A program made the translations under genes and the position numbers. A stretch of DNA of 64,000 bases from positions 806,001 to 870,000 of the forward strand of contig NZ_CP144914.1 of the NCBI RefSeq assembly GCF_008014775.2, given 5' to 3'. Position 1 is the first letter of the stretch. Every line of letters begins with the position of its first letter. Below are positions 9,789-18,668 of this stretch, in pieces. This DNA is from Alkalicoccus halolimnae. Lineage in GTDB: Bacteria > Bacillota > Bacilli > Bacillales > Salisediminibacteriaceae. The notes under the pieces were generated by a model, which had not been told where the DNA came from, did no database searches, and saw nothing but the letters and a program-made list of their open reading frames with translations.

Positions 9789-11249
9789 ATGAATAGAAAA
9801 TTGACTACAGGACAAGGGGTTCCCGTCCGCGACAATCAAAATTCCCGTACTGCCGGCGAGAATGGACCGATTCTGCTTGAGGACTATCAGCTGATTGAAA
9901 AGCTTGCCCATTTTGACCGGGAGCGCGTACCGGAGCGTGTCGTTCACGCACGCGGATTTGGTGCTCACGGAACATTTAAAGTGGCAAACAGCATGAAAAG
10001 GTATACGAAAGCTGCATTTTTACAGGAAGAAGGGCAGGAAACGCCGATTTTCACACGTTTTTCTACGGTAATTCACGGCAATCATTCTCCTGAAACACTT
10101 CGTGATCCGCGCGGTTTCTCAGTGAAATTTTACACGGAGGAAGGCAACTACGACTTTGTAGGAAACAATCTGCCGGTGTTCTTTATCCGTGACACGATGA
10201 AGTTCCCGGATGTCATTCACTCCCTGAAGCCTGATCCTCGTACAAACGTGCAGGATCCCGACCGTCTGTTTGATTTCATGTCTCTTACTCCGGAATCCAC
10301 CAATATGCTGATGCACCTTTTCTCAGACGAAGGAATTCCGAGAAGCTACCGGACGATGCGCGGTTCCAGTGTCCATGCCTTTAAATGGGTCAATGCCCAG
10401 GGCAACTACGTGTATGTGAAATACAGATGGGTGCCGAAAGAAGGTATTCATAACCTTTCTGAAGCACAGGCAGAAGAAATTCAAGGGAAAGATTTCAACC
10501 ATGCTTCCGTCGACACGTACACGGCGATTGAAGAAGGAAATTATCCGGAATGGGATTTATACGTGCAGATTCTGCAGCCTGAAGATCTCGATGAATTTGA
10601 CTTTAATCCGCTCGATGCTACAAAGGACTGGTTTGAAGACGATTTCCCTTATCACCACGTCGGGACGATGCAGCTGAACAAAAACGTAGATAACTACTTT
10701 GCAGAAACAGAGTCCGTCGGGTTCAACCCAGGAGTGCTCGTTCCGGGTATTGAACCATCTGAAGATAAGATGCTTCAGGGACGTCTTTTCTCCTATTCGG
10801 ATACGCAGCGCCACCGCGTAGGACCAAACTATCTGCAGCTGCCGATCAACTGCCCGTTTGCGCAGGTAAACAACAATCAGCGGGACGGGTTCATGCCTTT
10901 CCGGCAGCAGGAGGATCGTATCAACTACGAGCCGAACCGCTATGAGGATACTCCAAAAGAAGATATGAGCCAGAATGACCATCAGGCTCCGGTTGGTCCT
11001 GTGGCAGGCCGTCAGCCGATCGAAAAGAAAGCAGACTTTCTTCAGCCGCAGATCGTGTGGGATAACTACACGAAAGAAGAGCAGGATGGTCTCGTCAATA
11101 ACCTGACCGGTGCTTTGGGAGATGTACGGGAAGATACACGCCTTCTGCAGATCTGCAACTTCTACCGCGGGTGTGAAGAGCTCGGACGCCGCCTTGCAGA
11201 AAATCTCAATGTAAACCTGGATGAGTATCTGCAGAATATGCACAAATAA
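9789..11249 (+). CDS. katA: Haem catalase, small-subunit type
   Basis: 486 residues, standard length for clade 3 monofunctional catalases, which split hydrogen peroxide to water and oxygen in the cytoplasm. The distal His is in RVVHARGFGAHG (near residue 55), the active-site Asn in YDFVGNNLPVFFIRD, and the proximal haem-ligand Tyr in RLFSYSDTQRHRVGPNY (near 340). A perfect ribosome site (AAAGGAGG) precedes the ATG. Single gene with its own terminator at 11330; PerR control is likely. Confidence 0.97.
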   Translation: MNRKLTTGQGVPVRDNQNSRTAGENGPILLEDYQLIEKLAHFDRERVPERVVHARGFGAHGTFKVANSMKRYTKAAFLQEEGQETPIFTRFSTVIHGNHSPETLRDPRGFSVKFYTEEGNYDFVGNNLPVFFIRDTMKFPDVIHSLKPDPRTNVQDPDRLFDFMSLTPESTNMLMHLFSDEGIPRSYRTMRGSSVHAFKWVNAQGNYVYVKYRWVPKEGIHNLSEAQAEEIQGKDFNHASVDTYTAIEEGNYPEWDLYVQILQPEDLDEFDFNPLDATKDWFEDDFPYHHVGTMQLNKNVDNYFAETESVGFNPGVLVPGIEPSEDKMLQGRLFSYSDTQRHRVGPNYLQLPINCPFAQVNNNQRDGFMPFRQQEDRINYEPNRYEDTPKEDMSQNDHQAPVGPVAGRQPIEKKADFLQPQIVWDNYTKEEQDGLVNNLTGALGDVREDTRLLQICNFYRGCEELGRRLAENLNVNLDEYLQNMHK

Positions 11250-11329
11250 GAGCTTATCCGTAGAATCTATGCTCAGGCGCGTGCATCAGAAAAGATACAA
11301 AAGACCGGTATATAACCGGTAAATAAAAA

Positions 11330-11362
11330 ATGGCCCCTGCCGATTTTTGAAGGCAGGGGTCA
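11330..11362 (+). terminator. Terminator of the catalase gene
   Basis: Stem ATGGCCCCTGCC / GGCAGGGGTCAT, with one wobble, about 80 bp after the katA stop, preceded by an A-run and followed by a T-rich stretch. Between here and 11593 I see only a weakly conserved stretch near 11410-11450 (ACACCTGCGGCTCCTATG), related to one at 45.88 kb. Confidence 0.75.
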
Positions 11363-11593
11363 TTTCTGTATCTGCTATAAAAAAGTTTGACTCTCTTAAA
11401 ATCGAATGTTGATTAAAGAACACCTGCGGCTCCTATGCCTGCCAGGGTGAAAAACCTTCATTAAAATGAATTATCGGCAGTTTCTGTTTTATCCGGTTTC
11501 TTTACAGGGTTGTCCCCTGAATACGTTTTGGTGTTTCGAAAAAACGAAAGGAAGGAAAGATAGTACAATAGATGAAAAGAAGGAGGAATTTGA

Positions 11594-12550
11594 ATGGGAA
11601 AAACGATAGTCATTGCACAGAATATAGGCGAAACGCTCACGAAAGAGGTGGAGCAGGAAGTACCCGGCTGGAAAGTTATCACGGGGAAAGAAAAAGAAGA
11701 CTGGGAACCTTACATAAACGAAGCAGATATTGTAGCAGGCTGGAAACCGGAAATGTTTGAGCAGCTAGCTGACAATGCGCCGCTGAAATGGATACAGACG
11801 TGGAGTGCGGGTGTTGATAATCTGCCGCTTACCTCGTATGAACAGGCAGGATTCTTACTGACCAGTGCGAATGGGGTGCATGCTTATCCGATATCCGAGA
11901 CAATATTCGCTTTTCTTTTAGGATGGACGAGAAAAATGCACGCCTATATCCGTCAGCAGCAGAAAAAAGAATGGCATCATGCGCATTTAAAAGGAGAAAT
12001 TCACGAAAAAACGATTCTCATCTACGGGGTAGGGGCGATTGGAAAAGAAACGGCGAAAATAGCGAAAGCGTTCGGGATGCACGTTATTGGAGTCAGACGT
12101 ACGAAAAAAGAAACGCCTGAAGCAGACGAGACACTTACGTTTGAAGAAGCGTCCTCCAGGCTTGCGGAGTGCGATTATGTCGTTAATACGCTGCCATCTA
12201 CAGAAGAGACAAAGCAGTTGTTTACGAAAGATTTATTTGAAAAAATGAAAGAGGAAACCTTTTTCGTCAACATTGGACGGGGAGACACCGTGGACGAAGA
12301 AGCGCTGCTGTCTGCTTTACAGAAGGGAGACATCGCAGGAGCCGGACTGGACGTCTTTTCAGAGGAGCCCCTTCCCGAAGATCATCCGTTCTGGACGATG
12401 GACAATGTCATCATGACCCCCCATACAGCTGGATCGACAGGGATTTATCACGAGCGTGTTATCCGGGACATTTTTATTCCCAATCTTCGTTCCTATGTAA
12501 ATGGCAGAGAGCTGCCGGTGAACCGGGTCGATTATAAGGCCGGATATTAA
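11594..12550 (+). CDS. D-2-hydroxyacid dehydrogenase
   Basis: 318 residues of the NAD-dependent D-isomer 2-hydroxyacid dehydrogenase family. The Rossmann motif GVGAIGKETAKIAKAFG lies near residue 143, the substrate-binding Arg is in NIGRGDTVDEEALL (near 230), and the catalytic His in MTPHTAGS (near 279). It probably reduces a 2-keto acid to a D-2-hydroxy acid; the exact substrate is not visible and there is no pathway neighbour. AAGGAGG ribosome site, monocistronic. Confidence 0.9.
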   Translation: MGKTIVIAQNIGETLTKEVEQEVPGWKVITGKEKEDWEPYINEADIVAGWKPEMFEQLADNAPLKWIQTWSAGVDNLPLTSYEQAGFLLTSANGVHAYPISETIFAFLLGWTRKMHAYIRQQQKKEWHHAHLKGEIHEKTILIYGVGAIGKETAKIAKAFGMHVIGVRRTKKETPEADETLTFEEASSRLAECDYVVNTLPSTEETKQLFTKDLFEKMKEETFFVNIGRGDTVDEEALLSALQKGDIAGAGLDVFSEEPLPEDHPFWTMDNVIMTPHTAGSTGIYHERVIRDIFIPNLRSYVNGRELPVNRVDYKAGY

Positions 12551-12587
12551 AAGATCGCAGAGCAGACTCTCCGGCATACTTTCAGAG

Positions 12588-12780
12588 TGTTGATTAAGTA
12601 AAGAAAGAAGTCTATGTATTCTATTCCGTGTATTTTCTCCTTCGCTTACCGGCGGAAGCCTGCCGTGGGGCTTGTCTTCAGCTCTTTTCAATGCCTGACT
12701 GCATTGGAAAGGATCTTCAGACGGCGCTACCAACCCACTGGCGTCCCCGCCGGACACGGCAGAGAAAATCACCTTTTTTA
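12588..12780. repeat. Dispersed repeat, type B copy
   Basis: It begins TTGATTAAGTAAAGAAAGAAG, then CCTTCGCTTACCGGCGGAAG, and ends GAGAAAATCACC, as does the copy at 36375-36600. The centre has a perfect stem CTTTTCAATGC (12684-12694) / GCATTGGAAAG (12701-12711), one wobble, followed by GGATCTTCAGAC, the same layout as the hairpin in the 51.5 kb copy but with a different stem sequence. Confidence 0.7.
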
Positions 12781-12940
12781 TAGGAGAAACCTGTCGTACG
12801 CTTGTTCTCGCAGCAAAGTCTTTCTTTTTGTTCAAATGCTGGCTGGAGCTGTAGAAGATGACTCCGGAAAGCGGCTCTTCGAAAGTGGACACAGCCGACT
12901 GTCTACTTATACAGGAAAAATTACTTTGTAAACAGCCTGG

Positions 12941-12974
12941 AAAGCCTTCATGACAAACGTCATGAAGGCTTTTT
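12941..12974 (+). terminator. Hairpin with T-run in a repeat-rich gap
   Basis: Stem AAAGCCTTCATGAC / GTCATGAAGGCTTT followed by T residues. It is a good terminator by structure but lies about 390 bp beyond the nearest gene end. Similar hairpins occur at 15561 and 36343, each also next to repeat copies. Confidence 0.6.
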
Positions 12975-12987
12975 AACGTCCTTTTTT

Positions 12988-13478
12988 GAAGGCTGTGTTT
13001 AAGTCTGTGGTTCTTACACAAAAAAGGGAACTTGGCTTTCCGACTTACGATTACAGAAGGTAACTTCACTTAAAAAGCTGGTGGGGCAGGCTTAAACGAT
13101 AGAGGTTTTAAGGGGGGAATTATCTTTTTGTCAAATATAGTTTATTTTCCCGGGAATGCGTAAGAATCAAGTCTGTTGTTGATACATGTAGAACACTCCG
13201 CTTCAGCTCTGCCGTGGAGGAGATCTCCGGAAGGCATACGTCCTGCGGGATCTTCCAATCTCCTTCTACCACGAGCACGTTTCTGCTTTGTTATTCTTCA
13301 TGGAACGAGAAGTCCTTCTGTTTTTCATGAGCTATATTTTTCATTCCGTAAAACGGGTGTCAGGGCAGAGATGCCTTTGGAAAAAGAAAGCGGGAAAGTC
13401 CTCCCGGAAAGCGTTCCCAAGGAAACGAAAGCGTACGTCTATCGATTATCTACTTTATTTTCAAGGCAGCCTGCCGGT
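12988..13478 (+). repeat. Dispersed repeat family A copy, split by a 160-bp element
   Basis: The left end (CTGTGTTTAAGTCTGT) is separated from its continuation (AAGTCTGTTGTTGATACATG) by the inserted element at 13009-13168. The rest runs through a central variable part, GGAAAAAGAAAGCGGGAAAG (shared with 51.75 kb) and the right-end signature CCCGGAAAGCG, GGAAACGAAAGCG, TACTTTATTTTCAAGGCAGCC. Open frames inside are not genes. Confidence 0.75.
13009..13168 (+). mobile_element. 160-bp MITE-like element with 8-bp target duplication (copy 1)
   Basis: Terminal inverted repeats GGTTCTTACACA (13009-13020) and TGCGTAAGAATC (13157-13168). The 8-bp direct repeat AAGTCTGT flanks it at 13001-13008 and 13169-13176. 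The interior is non-coding and resembles 35766-35902 and, inverted, 48614-48774. TIRs starting GGYTCTT with 8-bp duplications are typical of the ISL3 family, so this is probably a non-autonomous derivative moved by an ISL3-type transposase. Confidence 0.8.
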
Positions 13479-13698
13479 TCTTCATAAACCTTACATAAAG
13501 GATAAAACCAAGAAAGATTGACTTATTATTTCGGTTGTCGTAATATTAGGAAGCGAATTAATTATTGTCAAAATGCAGAAAGATTCACTTCTTAATTTAA
13601 AAGGGAATCTTCGTTACCGCCTTGAATTTCAGCTCAGCTGCGAAAGCGGCAGAGCAGATTCAGCCGGTGCTTTTAAACGTGAAGGGTGTTTTATAAAA

Positions 13699-14151
13699 AT
13701 GAACAGAAAAATGAATGAAGTTATAGGCTACCAGCTTGGAGCGACGGCTCACCTGCTCCATAATGAACATAACCGCAGCCTTGCTGCACATGGCCTGACC
13801 CGATCCCAGGTGAAAGTATTGTATCTGCTTCAAAGCTACGGCCTGCAGTCCCAGGCGCAGCTGCAGAAACAGCTTTTTATCCAGGGGTCGACGATGAACG
13901 GACTGCTTGAATCGCTTTTGAAAAGTGAACTGGTTGAAAAAACGGCAAGCCGGAGCGACCGGCGTCAAAAACTGATCTCTCTTACAGAAAAAGGACGGAC
14001 GTTGGAAAAGACTGTCTGGAGAGAAGCGATGCAGATAGAGGAGAAGGTCACCGATTTTTTATCTGAGGAAGAAAAGCAGTATTTACTGCAGACACTAAAA
14101 ACCATGCAGGGAAAGCTGCAGAAAGAGACGGAGGAGCAGAGGAATGAGTAA
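13699..14151 (+). CDS. MarR-family transcriptional regulator
   Basis: 150 residues from ATG 13699. A winged helix with LTRSQVKVLYLLQSYG and the recognition helix QGSTMNGLLESLLKSELVEK, then the wing ending in SDRRQKLISLTEKG, is standard MarR. The open frame extends upstream to 13573, but that part is unlike any MarR N-terminus. It overlaps the MATE exporter gene by eight bases, so it probably regulates that pump in response to a toxic ligand, as MepR does for MepA in Staphylococcus. Confidence 0.88.
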   Translation: MNRKMNEVIGYQLGATAHLLHNEHNRSLAAHGLTRSQVKVLYLLQSYGLQSQAQLQKQLFIQGSTMNGLLESLLKSELVEKTASRSDRRQKLISLTEKGRTLEKTVWREAMQIEEKVTDFLSEEEKQYLLQTLKTMQGKLQKETEEQRNE

Positions 14152-15544
14152 TCAGAAAGAACAGAGTACAAGACTTGGGTCCGAACCGATTCCAAAGCTC
14201 CTGCGCAGCCTCTCCGTTCCGGCTATTGTCGGCATGCTTGTCATGTCGCTTTACAATGTCGTCGATACGATTTTCATTTCTTTTTTCGTCGGAATCGACG
14301 GCGTAGCAGCCGTTACCATTGCTTTTCCCGTGATGATCATTATGATGGCAGTAGCTGCTGCGCTTGGAATGGGAGGTTCATCGGTCATTTCGAGAAGACT
14401 CGGCGAAAACCGCGAAAAAGAAGCGAACCGGGTTTTCGGCAATATTATTACTCTCGTCCTGATGATGAGTGTCCTTGGAGTCGTGGGCTCTTTTACGATT
14501 CTTGAGCCGCTTCTTATGCTCTTCGGAGCGACTCCGAATATTCTCGGTCTTGCTCTCGACTACATTTTCCCGATCACGATGGCGACTGTCTTCTTTACCT
14601 TTTCCTTTACGACAAACGCGATTATACGTTCGGAAGGAAACGCACGTTTTGCGATGATGACGATGATTATTCCGTCTGTTTTGAATATCATTCTGGATCC
14701 GATATTCATCGTTGTGCTCGACATGGGCGTGCAGGGAGCGTCTATAGCGACGGTTATTTCGCAGGCCAGTATTTCCTTTATCGTTCTTTATTATTTTCTG
14801 AGCGGAAAAAGTTCTCTTAAAATCCGCATCAGCGAAATGTATCCTCAGCTTCGGATCGTCAAAGAAGTCGTTGTCGTCGGGATGCCGGCTTTTGTAAGAC
14901 AGGTAGCCGGCAGTGTCATGATGGTTGCTATCAATGCGATGCTGATTCAGTACGGTGGGGAATTCTACGTCGGGGTATTCGGTATCGTTCAGCGTGTAGC
15001 GATGATTACGCTTATGCCGATGATGGGAATTCTTCAGGGTATGCAGCCGATTGTCGGGTATAATTACGGAGCCCGGGATTTTGCCAGAATGCGGGAAACG
15101 ATCATTCTCGGATTGAAAGTGGTCACTGTGTTTTCGACTGCCGTGTTTGCGCTCGTGATGACTGTACCGGGGCTTCTTATGTCTGCTTTTACGTCCGATC
15201 CGGAAGTAATTGAGACAGGAATTGAAGGGATGCACATCATGTTTGCGGTAGCCTTCGTTATCGGTATTCAAATTGTCAGCGGCGGTCTGTATCAGGCTCT
15301 CGGAAAATCCAAGCCTGCTCTTATTTTATCGATGGCAAGACAGGTGCTGTTTTTAATTCCACTCGTCCTGATCCTTCCTCCGTTTATCGGAGTGTGGGGA
15401 GTCTGGCTGGCTTTTCCACTTGCAGATATTCTCGCTGTCGCCCTCTCTCTGTATTTTCTTTACCGGGATCGGAAATTATTCTTTCAGGGAGATTCCAAAG
15501 AGGATAAGGAAAATGAGGAGGAAATATACAGAGCTTCTTCATAG
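14144..15544 (+). CDS. MATE-family multidrug efflux transporter (MepA-like)
   Basis: 466 residues, about twelve predicted membrane helices in two MatE halves (roughly 15-230 and 240-440). The N-terminal IPKLLRSLSVPAIVGMLV and ISFFVGIDGVAAVTIAFP are characteristic of the MepA/NorM subgroup, which exports cationic drugs and dyes with Na+ or H+. Coupled by overlap to the upstream MarR gene and followed by a strong terminator. The transported compound cannot be read from sequence. Confidence 0.92.
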   Translation: MSNQKEQSTRLGSEPIPKLLRSLSVPAIVGMLVMSLYNVVDTIFISFFVGIDGVAAVTIAFPVMIIMMAVAAALGMGGSSVISRRLGENREKEANRVFGNIITLVLMMSVLGVVGSFTILEPLLMLFGATPNILGLALDYIFPITMATVFFTFSFTTNAIIRSEGNARFAMMTMIIPSVLNIILDPIFIVVLDMGVQGASIATVISQASISFIVLYYFLSGKSSLKIRISEMYPQLRIVKEVVVVGMPAFVRQVAGSVMMVAINAMLIQYGGEFYVGVFGIVQRVAMITLMPMMGILQGMQPIVGYNYGARDFARMRETIILGLKVVTVFSTAVFALVMTVPGLLMSAFTSDPEVIETGIEGMHIMFAVAFVIGIQIVSGGLYQALGKSKPALILSMARQVLFLIPLVLILPPFIGVWGVWLAFPLADILAVALSLYFLYRDRKLFFQGDSKEDKENEEEIYRASS

Positions 15545-15560
15545 CAGCTTCGTCGGCGTC

Positions 15561-15595
15561 AGGGGCCTTCATGAAATTTTTCATGAAGGCCCCTT
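15561..15595 (+). terminator. Terminator of the marR-MATE operon
   Basis: Stem AGGGGCCTTCATGAAA / TTTCATGAAGGCCCCTT, 16 bp and perfect, 17 bp after the stop codon. Confidence 0.85.
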
Positions 15596-15626
15596 CGTGC
15601 TTTCGTATTATCTGTGTTAAAGTCTG

Positions 15627-15818
15627 GGCTCTTACGCATATAATGGGAATCGTACCTGTTCTTTATTATTTACAGTCTGCTTCTTCTCTATAAAAGCCGC
15701 TCCATTCCGCCCGACCGAAGCGAGGACGGAATTAGCTGACTCCGGCCCGCCCGGAAAGCGTCCCCATGGAAACGAAAGCGCCCCTTTATCACTTATCAAC
15801 TTTTTTTCAAGGTAGCCT
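15627..15818. repeat. Repeat remnants: MITE end plus family A right half
   Basis: GGCTCTTACGCA at 15627-15638, preceded by TTAAAGTCTG, looks like a stranded end of the 160-bp element at the same target as copy 1. From about 15700 the family A right half follows: ATTCCGCCC / GGACGGAAT hairpin, TTAGCTGACTCCGGCCCGCC, CGGAAAGCGTCCCCATGG and TTTTTTTCAAGGTAGCC. From 15819 to the promoter of the next gene I see nothing recognisable. Confidence 0.65.
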
Positions 15819-15998
15819 TCGTATTAAATATATCTGTAACGAAAGTTTTTTATCAAGAGTTAGCTTTTCCATTAAATTACCGCTTAGGAGCGCTTCTGGC
15901 TGTCACAAGGGGTCTCATAATTTAAATTGTCTATTTCATCTTCCTGCAGAAGCGTCTATACTAAATAGATACAGGAATTTACAAAAAGGAGTGAGGTA

Positions 15999-16988
15999 AT
16001 GTCTAAAACGATCTCTATAGTGATCATGTTCAGTCTTATTTTCACGTTTTTTGCTCCAGCTCAGCAGGGGGAGGCAGCAGGAAGTCCATTTGATGACGTT
16101 GCAGGAATGGCATGGGCAGAAGAATCCGTGTCGAGTTTGAGTCAACAGGGTATTATTAACGGGTACGAAGACGGTACCTTTAGGCCGAATAACAATATAA
16201 GCCGCCAGGAGGCCGCAGTGATGATGGTCAGAGCCGTACTTTCTGATGAGGAATCCGGATTTCAGTCTGATTATACAGATGTTGATACTGGTTCCTTTTA
16301 TTATGAAGCGATTTCCGCCGCTTCCGAATATGCTTTGTTTAATGGGTATCCGGATGGTACTTTCCGTCCGCAAGAGAATATTACGCGAGCGGAATCAGCA
16401 AATATTTTAGTTTCTGCCTTTAACTTTACCGGCAGTGAAACAGTGTTCTCAGATGTGAACGGGCATTGGGCAGAGTCAGATATTACCGCCCTTCTGGCTA
16501 AAGGGATAACAACGGGTTACCCTGACGGCACATACAAGCCTGGCAGCTCCATTACGAGGGCGGAATTCGCTGTCCTGGTGGACCGCTCTTTAAAAGATGA
16601 GGGTGTATCGGTACAAAGGGAGATATTAAGGCTGACGAACGAAGAACGGGAAGCTCATGATCTCGAACCTTTAAAGCCGCACATCAACCTGCAGGCTGTG
16701 GCAGACGCGAAGGCAGAAGACATGTACGTGAACGACTACTTTGCGCATCAGTCGCCTGAACATGGCAGTCCTTTTGATATGATGAAAGCAGCAGGGATCA
16801 GCTATTCAGCTGCTGCTGAAAATATAGCCAGAGGCTACCATTCTGCGGAGACCGTTGTAGGGGGATGGATGGACAGCTACGGTCATAGAAATAATATACT
16901 GTCCGAGCGATATACCCATTTAGGAGTCGGATACACCAGCGAGGGAGCGAGAGGACCTTATTACGTACAAATGTTCATCGAAAAATAA
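15999..16988 (+). CDS. Secreted surface protein with three SLH domains and a C-terminal CAP domain
   Basis: 329 residues. A signal peptide (about 1-27) ends in QGEAAG. Three S-layer-homology domains follow (about 30-90, 90-145, 148-205), each with the pattern ITRAEFAVLV or similar, anchoring the protein to pyruvylated wall polymer. Residues 208-329 are a CAP/SCP domain (LRLTNEEREAHDLEPLK, YFAHQSPEHGSPFDMM, AENIARGY, HRNNILSERYTHLGVG), the CAP-domain type of YkwD-like and spore-coat-associated proteins. The biochemical role of bacterial CAP domains is largely unknown. AAAAGGAGTGAGG ribosome site. Confidence 0.9.
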   Translation: MSKTISIVIMFSLIFTFFAPAQQGEAAGSPFDDVAGMAWAEESVSSLSQQGIINGYEDGTFRPNNNISRQEAAVMMVRAVLSDEESGFQSDYTDVDTGSFYYEAISAASEYALFNGYPDGTFRPQENITRAESANILVSAFNFTGSETVFSDVNGHWAESDITALLAKGITTGYPDGTYKPGSSITRAEFAVLVDRSLKDEGVSVQREILRLTNEEREAHDLEPLKPHINLQAVADAKAEDMYVNDYFAHQSPEHGSPFDMMKAAGISYSAAAENIARGYHSAETVVGGWMDSYGHRNNILSERYTHLGVGYTSEGARGPYYVQMFIEK

Positions 16989-16993
16989 AGAAA

Positions 16994-17141
16994 GAGCTGT
17001 CCCGTAAGGATAAGGGGGGACGGCTTCGCACGGACAAAAGCCTGTTAGACAAATCGCTGTCTAACAGGCTTTTTTACATCTTGTCCGGCTCCGCGCGTGC
17101 TTTCCAGGCTGTCTCGATGTACCTTTTGAGACAGCCTCTTT
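16994..17141. terminator. Composite two-hairpin terminator unit (copy 1 of a 150-bp repeat)
   Basis: Begins GAGCTGTCC, then GGCTTCGCACGGACAA. First hairpin AGCCTGTTAGAC / GTCTAACAGGCT (perfect 12 bp) plus T-run; then TTGTCCGGCTCCGCG, which can pair back to CGGACAA; then a second hairpin AGGCTGTCTC / GAGACAGCCT. The same unit, diverged, is at 34336-34491. It lies between convergent genes and can stop both. Confidence 0.8.
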
Positions 17142-17161
17142 CCATTCGGAGCACAGGCATT

Positions 17162-17794
17162 CTACTCCTGCTTTTGGCAGACGGCAATGCCTATGGGATA
17201 TTTCCAGCCTTCACGTTTCTCCGCTTCGAAGCTGACCCCGTTTTGATAATAAAAACGAACGTCTGAAAAAGCGAACTGCTCTTCCTGAAATAGGGAAATA
17301 AACTCCGATTCTGTAAGCTGAAAGTAATGAAAAGGAGATCCGCACGGCTCTTCCCGGCCGGCGCCGAACGGGGTGGAAACGATAAGGGTTCCTCCGGGTT
17401 TTGTAAGATCACTCAGCCGGGCCAGCCCTTCCCGGTCATCAGGGAGGTGCTCGATCGTTTCAAAAGAAAGCACGGTATCGAAAGTGCCAAGCTTTTCGGG
17501 GAGAGAGGCGTCGCGCAGGTCGCCGGTCCGGTAAGCAACGTTTGGATGGTAGTGGGAGCCTCTCGCATACTCCACTGTTTCCTGGTTCAGATCAATACCG
17601 ACAGCTTCTGTTACTTCCTTTTTACGTCTTTTTATCGTAAGCTTCGTGCCGTATCCGCTTCCGCAGGCAATGTCGAGTACGCGCCCGTGGGCATAAGGTA
17701 GTGCGAAGTGGTATCTTGCCAGATGCTCCAGCCATAGGGCATTGTCTTCTGTCATATATTCGGGAATCACTCGTTCCCCGGTATCCTCCAGCAT
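17162..17794 (-). CDS. Class I SAM-dependent methyltransferase
   Basis: 210 residues from ATG 17794 (GTG 17803 is possible). SAM-binding motif I is VLDIACGSGYGTKL near residue 38, the acidic residue after strand 2 is in VGIDLNQETVEYA, and the post-motif region is FDTVLSFETIEHLPD, typical of Methyltransf_11/25 proteins such as those acting on small molecules or glycans. The substrate is not recognisable. No operon partner; convergent with the SLH-CAP gene. Confidence 0.82.
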   Translation of the reverse strand: MLEDTGERVIPEYMTEDNALWLEHLARYHFALPYAHGRVLDIACGSGYGTKLTIKRRKKEVTEAVGIDLNQETVEYARGSHYHPNVAYRTGDLRDASLPEKLGTFDTVLSFETIEHLPDDREGLARLSDLTKPGGTLIVSTPFGAGREEPCGSPFHYFQLTESEFISLFQEEQFAFSDVRFYYQNGVSFEAEKREGWKYPIGIAVCQKQE

Positions 17795-17879
17795 AAAAAG
17801 CACCGCTTTCTATAAATAATTTCGTCCAGTATATCATATTAAAAAGCTCTGTTTGTTATATAGAAAATTTGTTGCATGT

Positions 17880-18388
17880 GGAGGAGCTGCATGCGCTTTA
17901 TAACACCATCAAACTCTAACAGGGACAATCATGCAAAATAGCTGCATCATGATCGAAGAAAATGACGTTCAAAGTTTTATATTCAAGGCCGCCTTTGTTT
18001 TATAAGATAGCTCTGTTAAAATCCAGCATTGATAAATGTAGAAAACTTCGCTGCAACTCGGCAAGCGAAGAGACACTCATGCAGGATCGCTGCACCATGA
18101 CGGATGTAAATAGCCTTCTTCTATGGGAATGGAGCTTCCCCTATATTCAGAGGAATCACCGATGTTCAAGAAGGAGTTTCTTTATTAGAAGGCAGATGCT
18201 GTCCTGTCTTTTACCGTAAGCTGGAGTGGACATGGGGCGACTCCAGGGCGATGAAGGACGAGTTGAAGATCCATTCCGCCCGACGGAAGGGAGGACGGAA
18301 TTAGCTGAGGCCGGCCCGCCCGGAAAGCGTCCCCATGGAAACGGAGGCCCACGTTTATCGTTTATCTGCTTTATTTTCAAGACAGCCT
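17880..18388 (+). repeat. Dispersed repeat family A: left remnant plus a complete copy
   Basis: 17880-17950 resembles the middle module (AACAGGGACAATCATGCAAAA). ATTCAAGGCCGCC (17982-17994) is the right end of a lost copy. A full copy runs from about 18009 (AGCTCTGTTAAAATCC) through AGACACTCATGCAGGATC, TTTACCGTAAGCTGGAGTGG, hairpin ATTCCGCCC / GGACGGAAT, GGCCGGCCCGCCCGG, GGAAAGCGTCCCCATGG, to TTTATTTTCAAGACAGCC at 18388. Confidence 0.75.
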
Positions 18389-18480
18389 TAAAAAAGAGGT
18401 AAAAGACAGGCCAGCAGTTCATTCGATAGAAATAACAGATAGTTCCACTTTATTGTCTGCCTGTTAAAAAATCCTCTGCT

Positions 18481-18600
18481 CGGCCTCCTTCTTTCTGAAG
18501 TGAATGGCGGGGACTCCTGCGGGATTGAAGACGATCCCCGCGGAAAGCTTCCAGGGGTGAGAACAGGAAAGAAAAGAACCACTACTCATACAGAAAAAAG
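18481..18600. repeat. Dispersed repeat, type D-like fragment
   Basis: GGGACTCCTGCGGGATTGAA followed by GACGATCCCCGCGGAAAGC resembles the short type D module at 29523-29612. CTCATACAGAAAAAAGGAAA nearby recurs near 12.9 and 36.3 kb. Non-coding. Confidence 0.55.
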
Positions 18601-18640
18601 GAAACAGATGCAGAAAAGAAGAATTTGTTTACATACTAAA

Positions 18641-18664
18641 AGCTCCGCCGTGTTTGGCGGAGCT
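18641..18664 (-). terminator. Terminator of the sulP-usp operon
   Basis: Stem AGCTCCGCC / GGCGGAGCT with a 6-base loop, five bases beyond the usp stop on the minus strand, followed on that strand by a T-rich tract. Confidence 0.75.
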
Positions 18665-18668
18665 TCGT

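Noticed and set aside
12359..13069. Minus-strand open frame of 236 codons
   Set aside because: It overlaps the 3' end of the dehydrogenase gene and runs through repeats; no ribosome site and no protein-like pattern.
13176..13521. Open frames of 77-103 codons inside the 13.2-13.5 kb repeat
   Set aside because: Similar frames recur in other repeat copies with shifts and stops, so they are not conserved as protein.
14378..15271. Minus-strand open frame of 297 codons opposite the MATE gene
   Set aside because: Composition (His, Arg and Asn-rich) is that of an antisense shadow of a membrane protein; no start signals.
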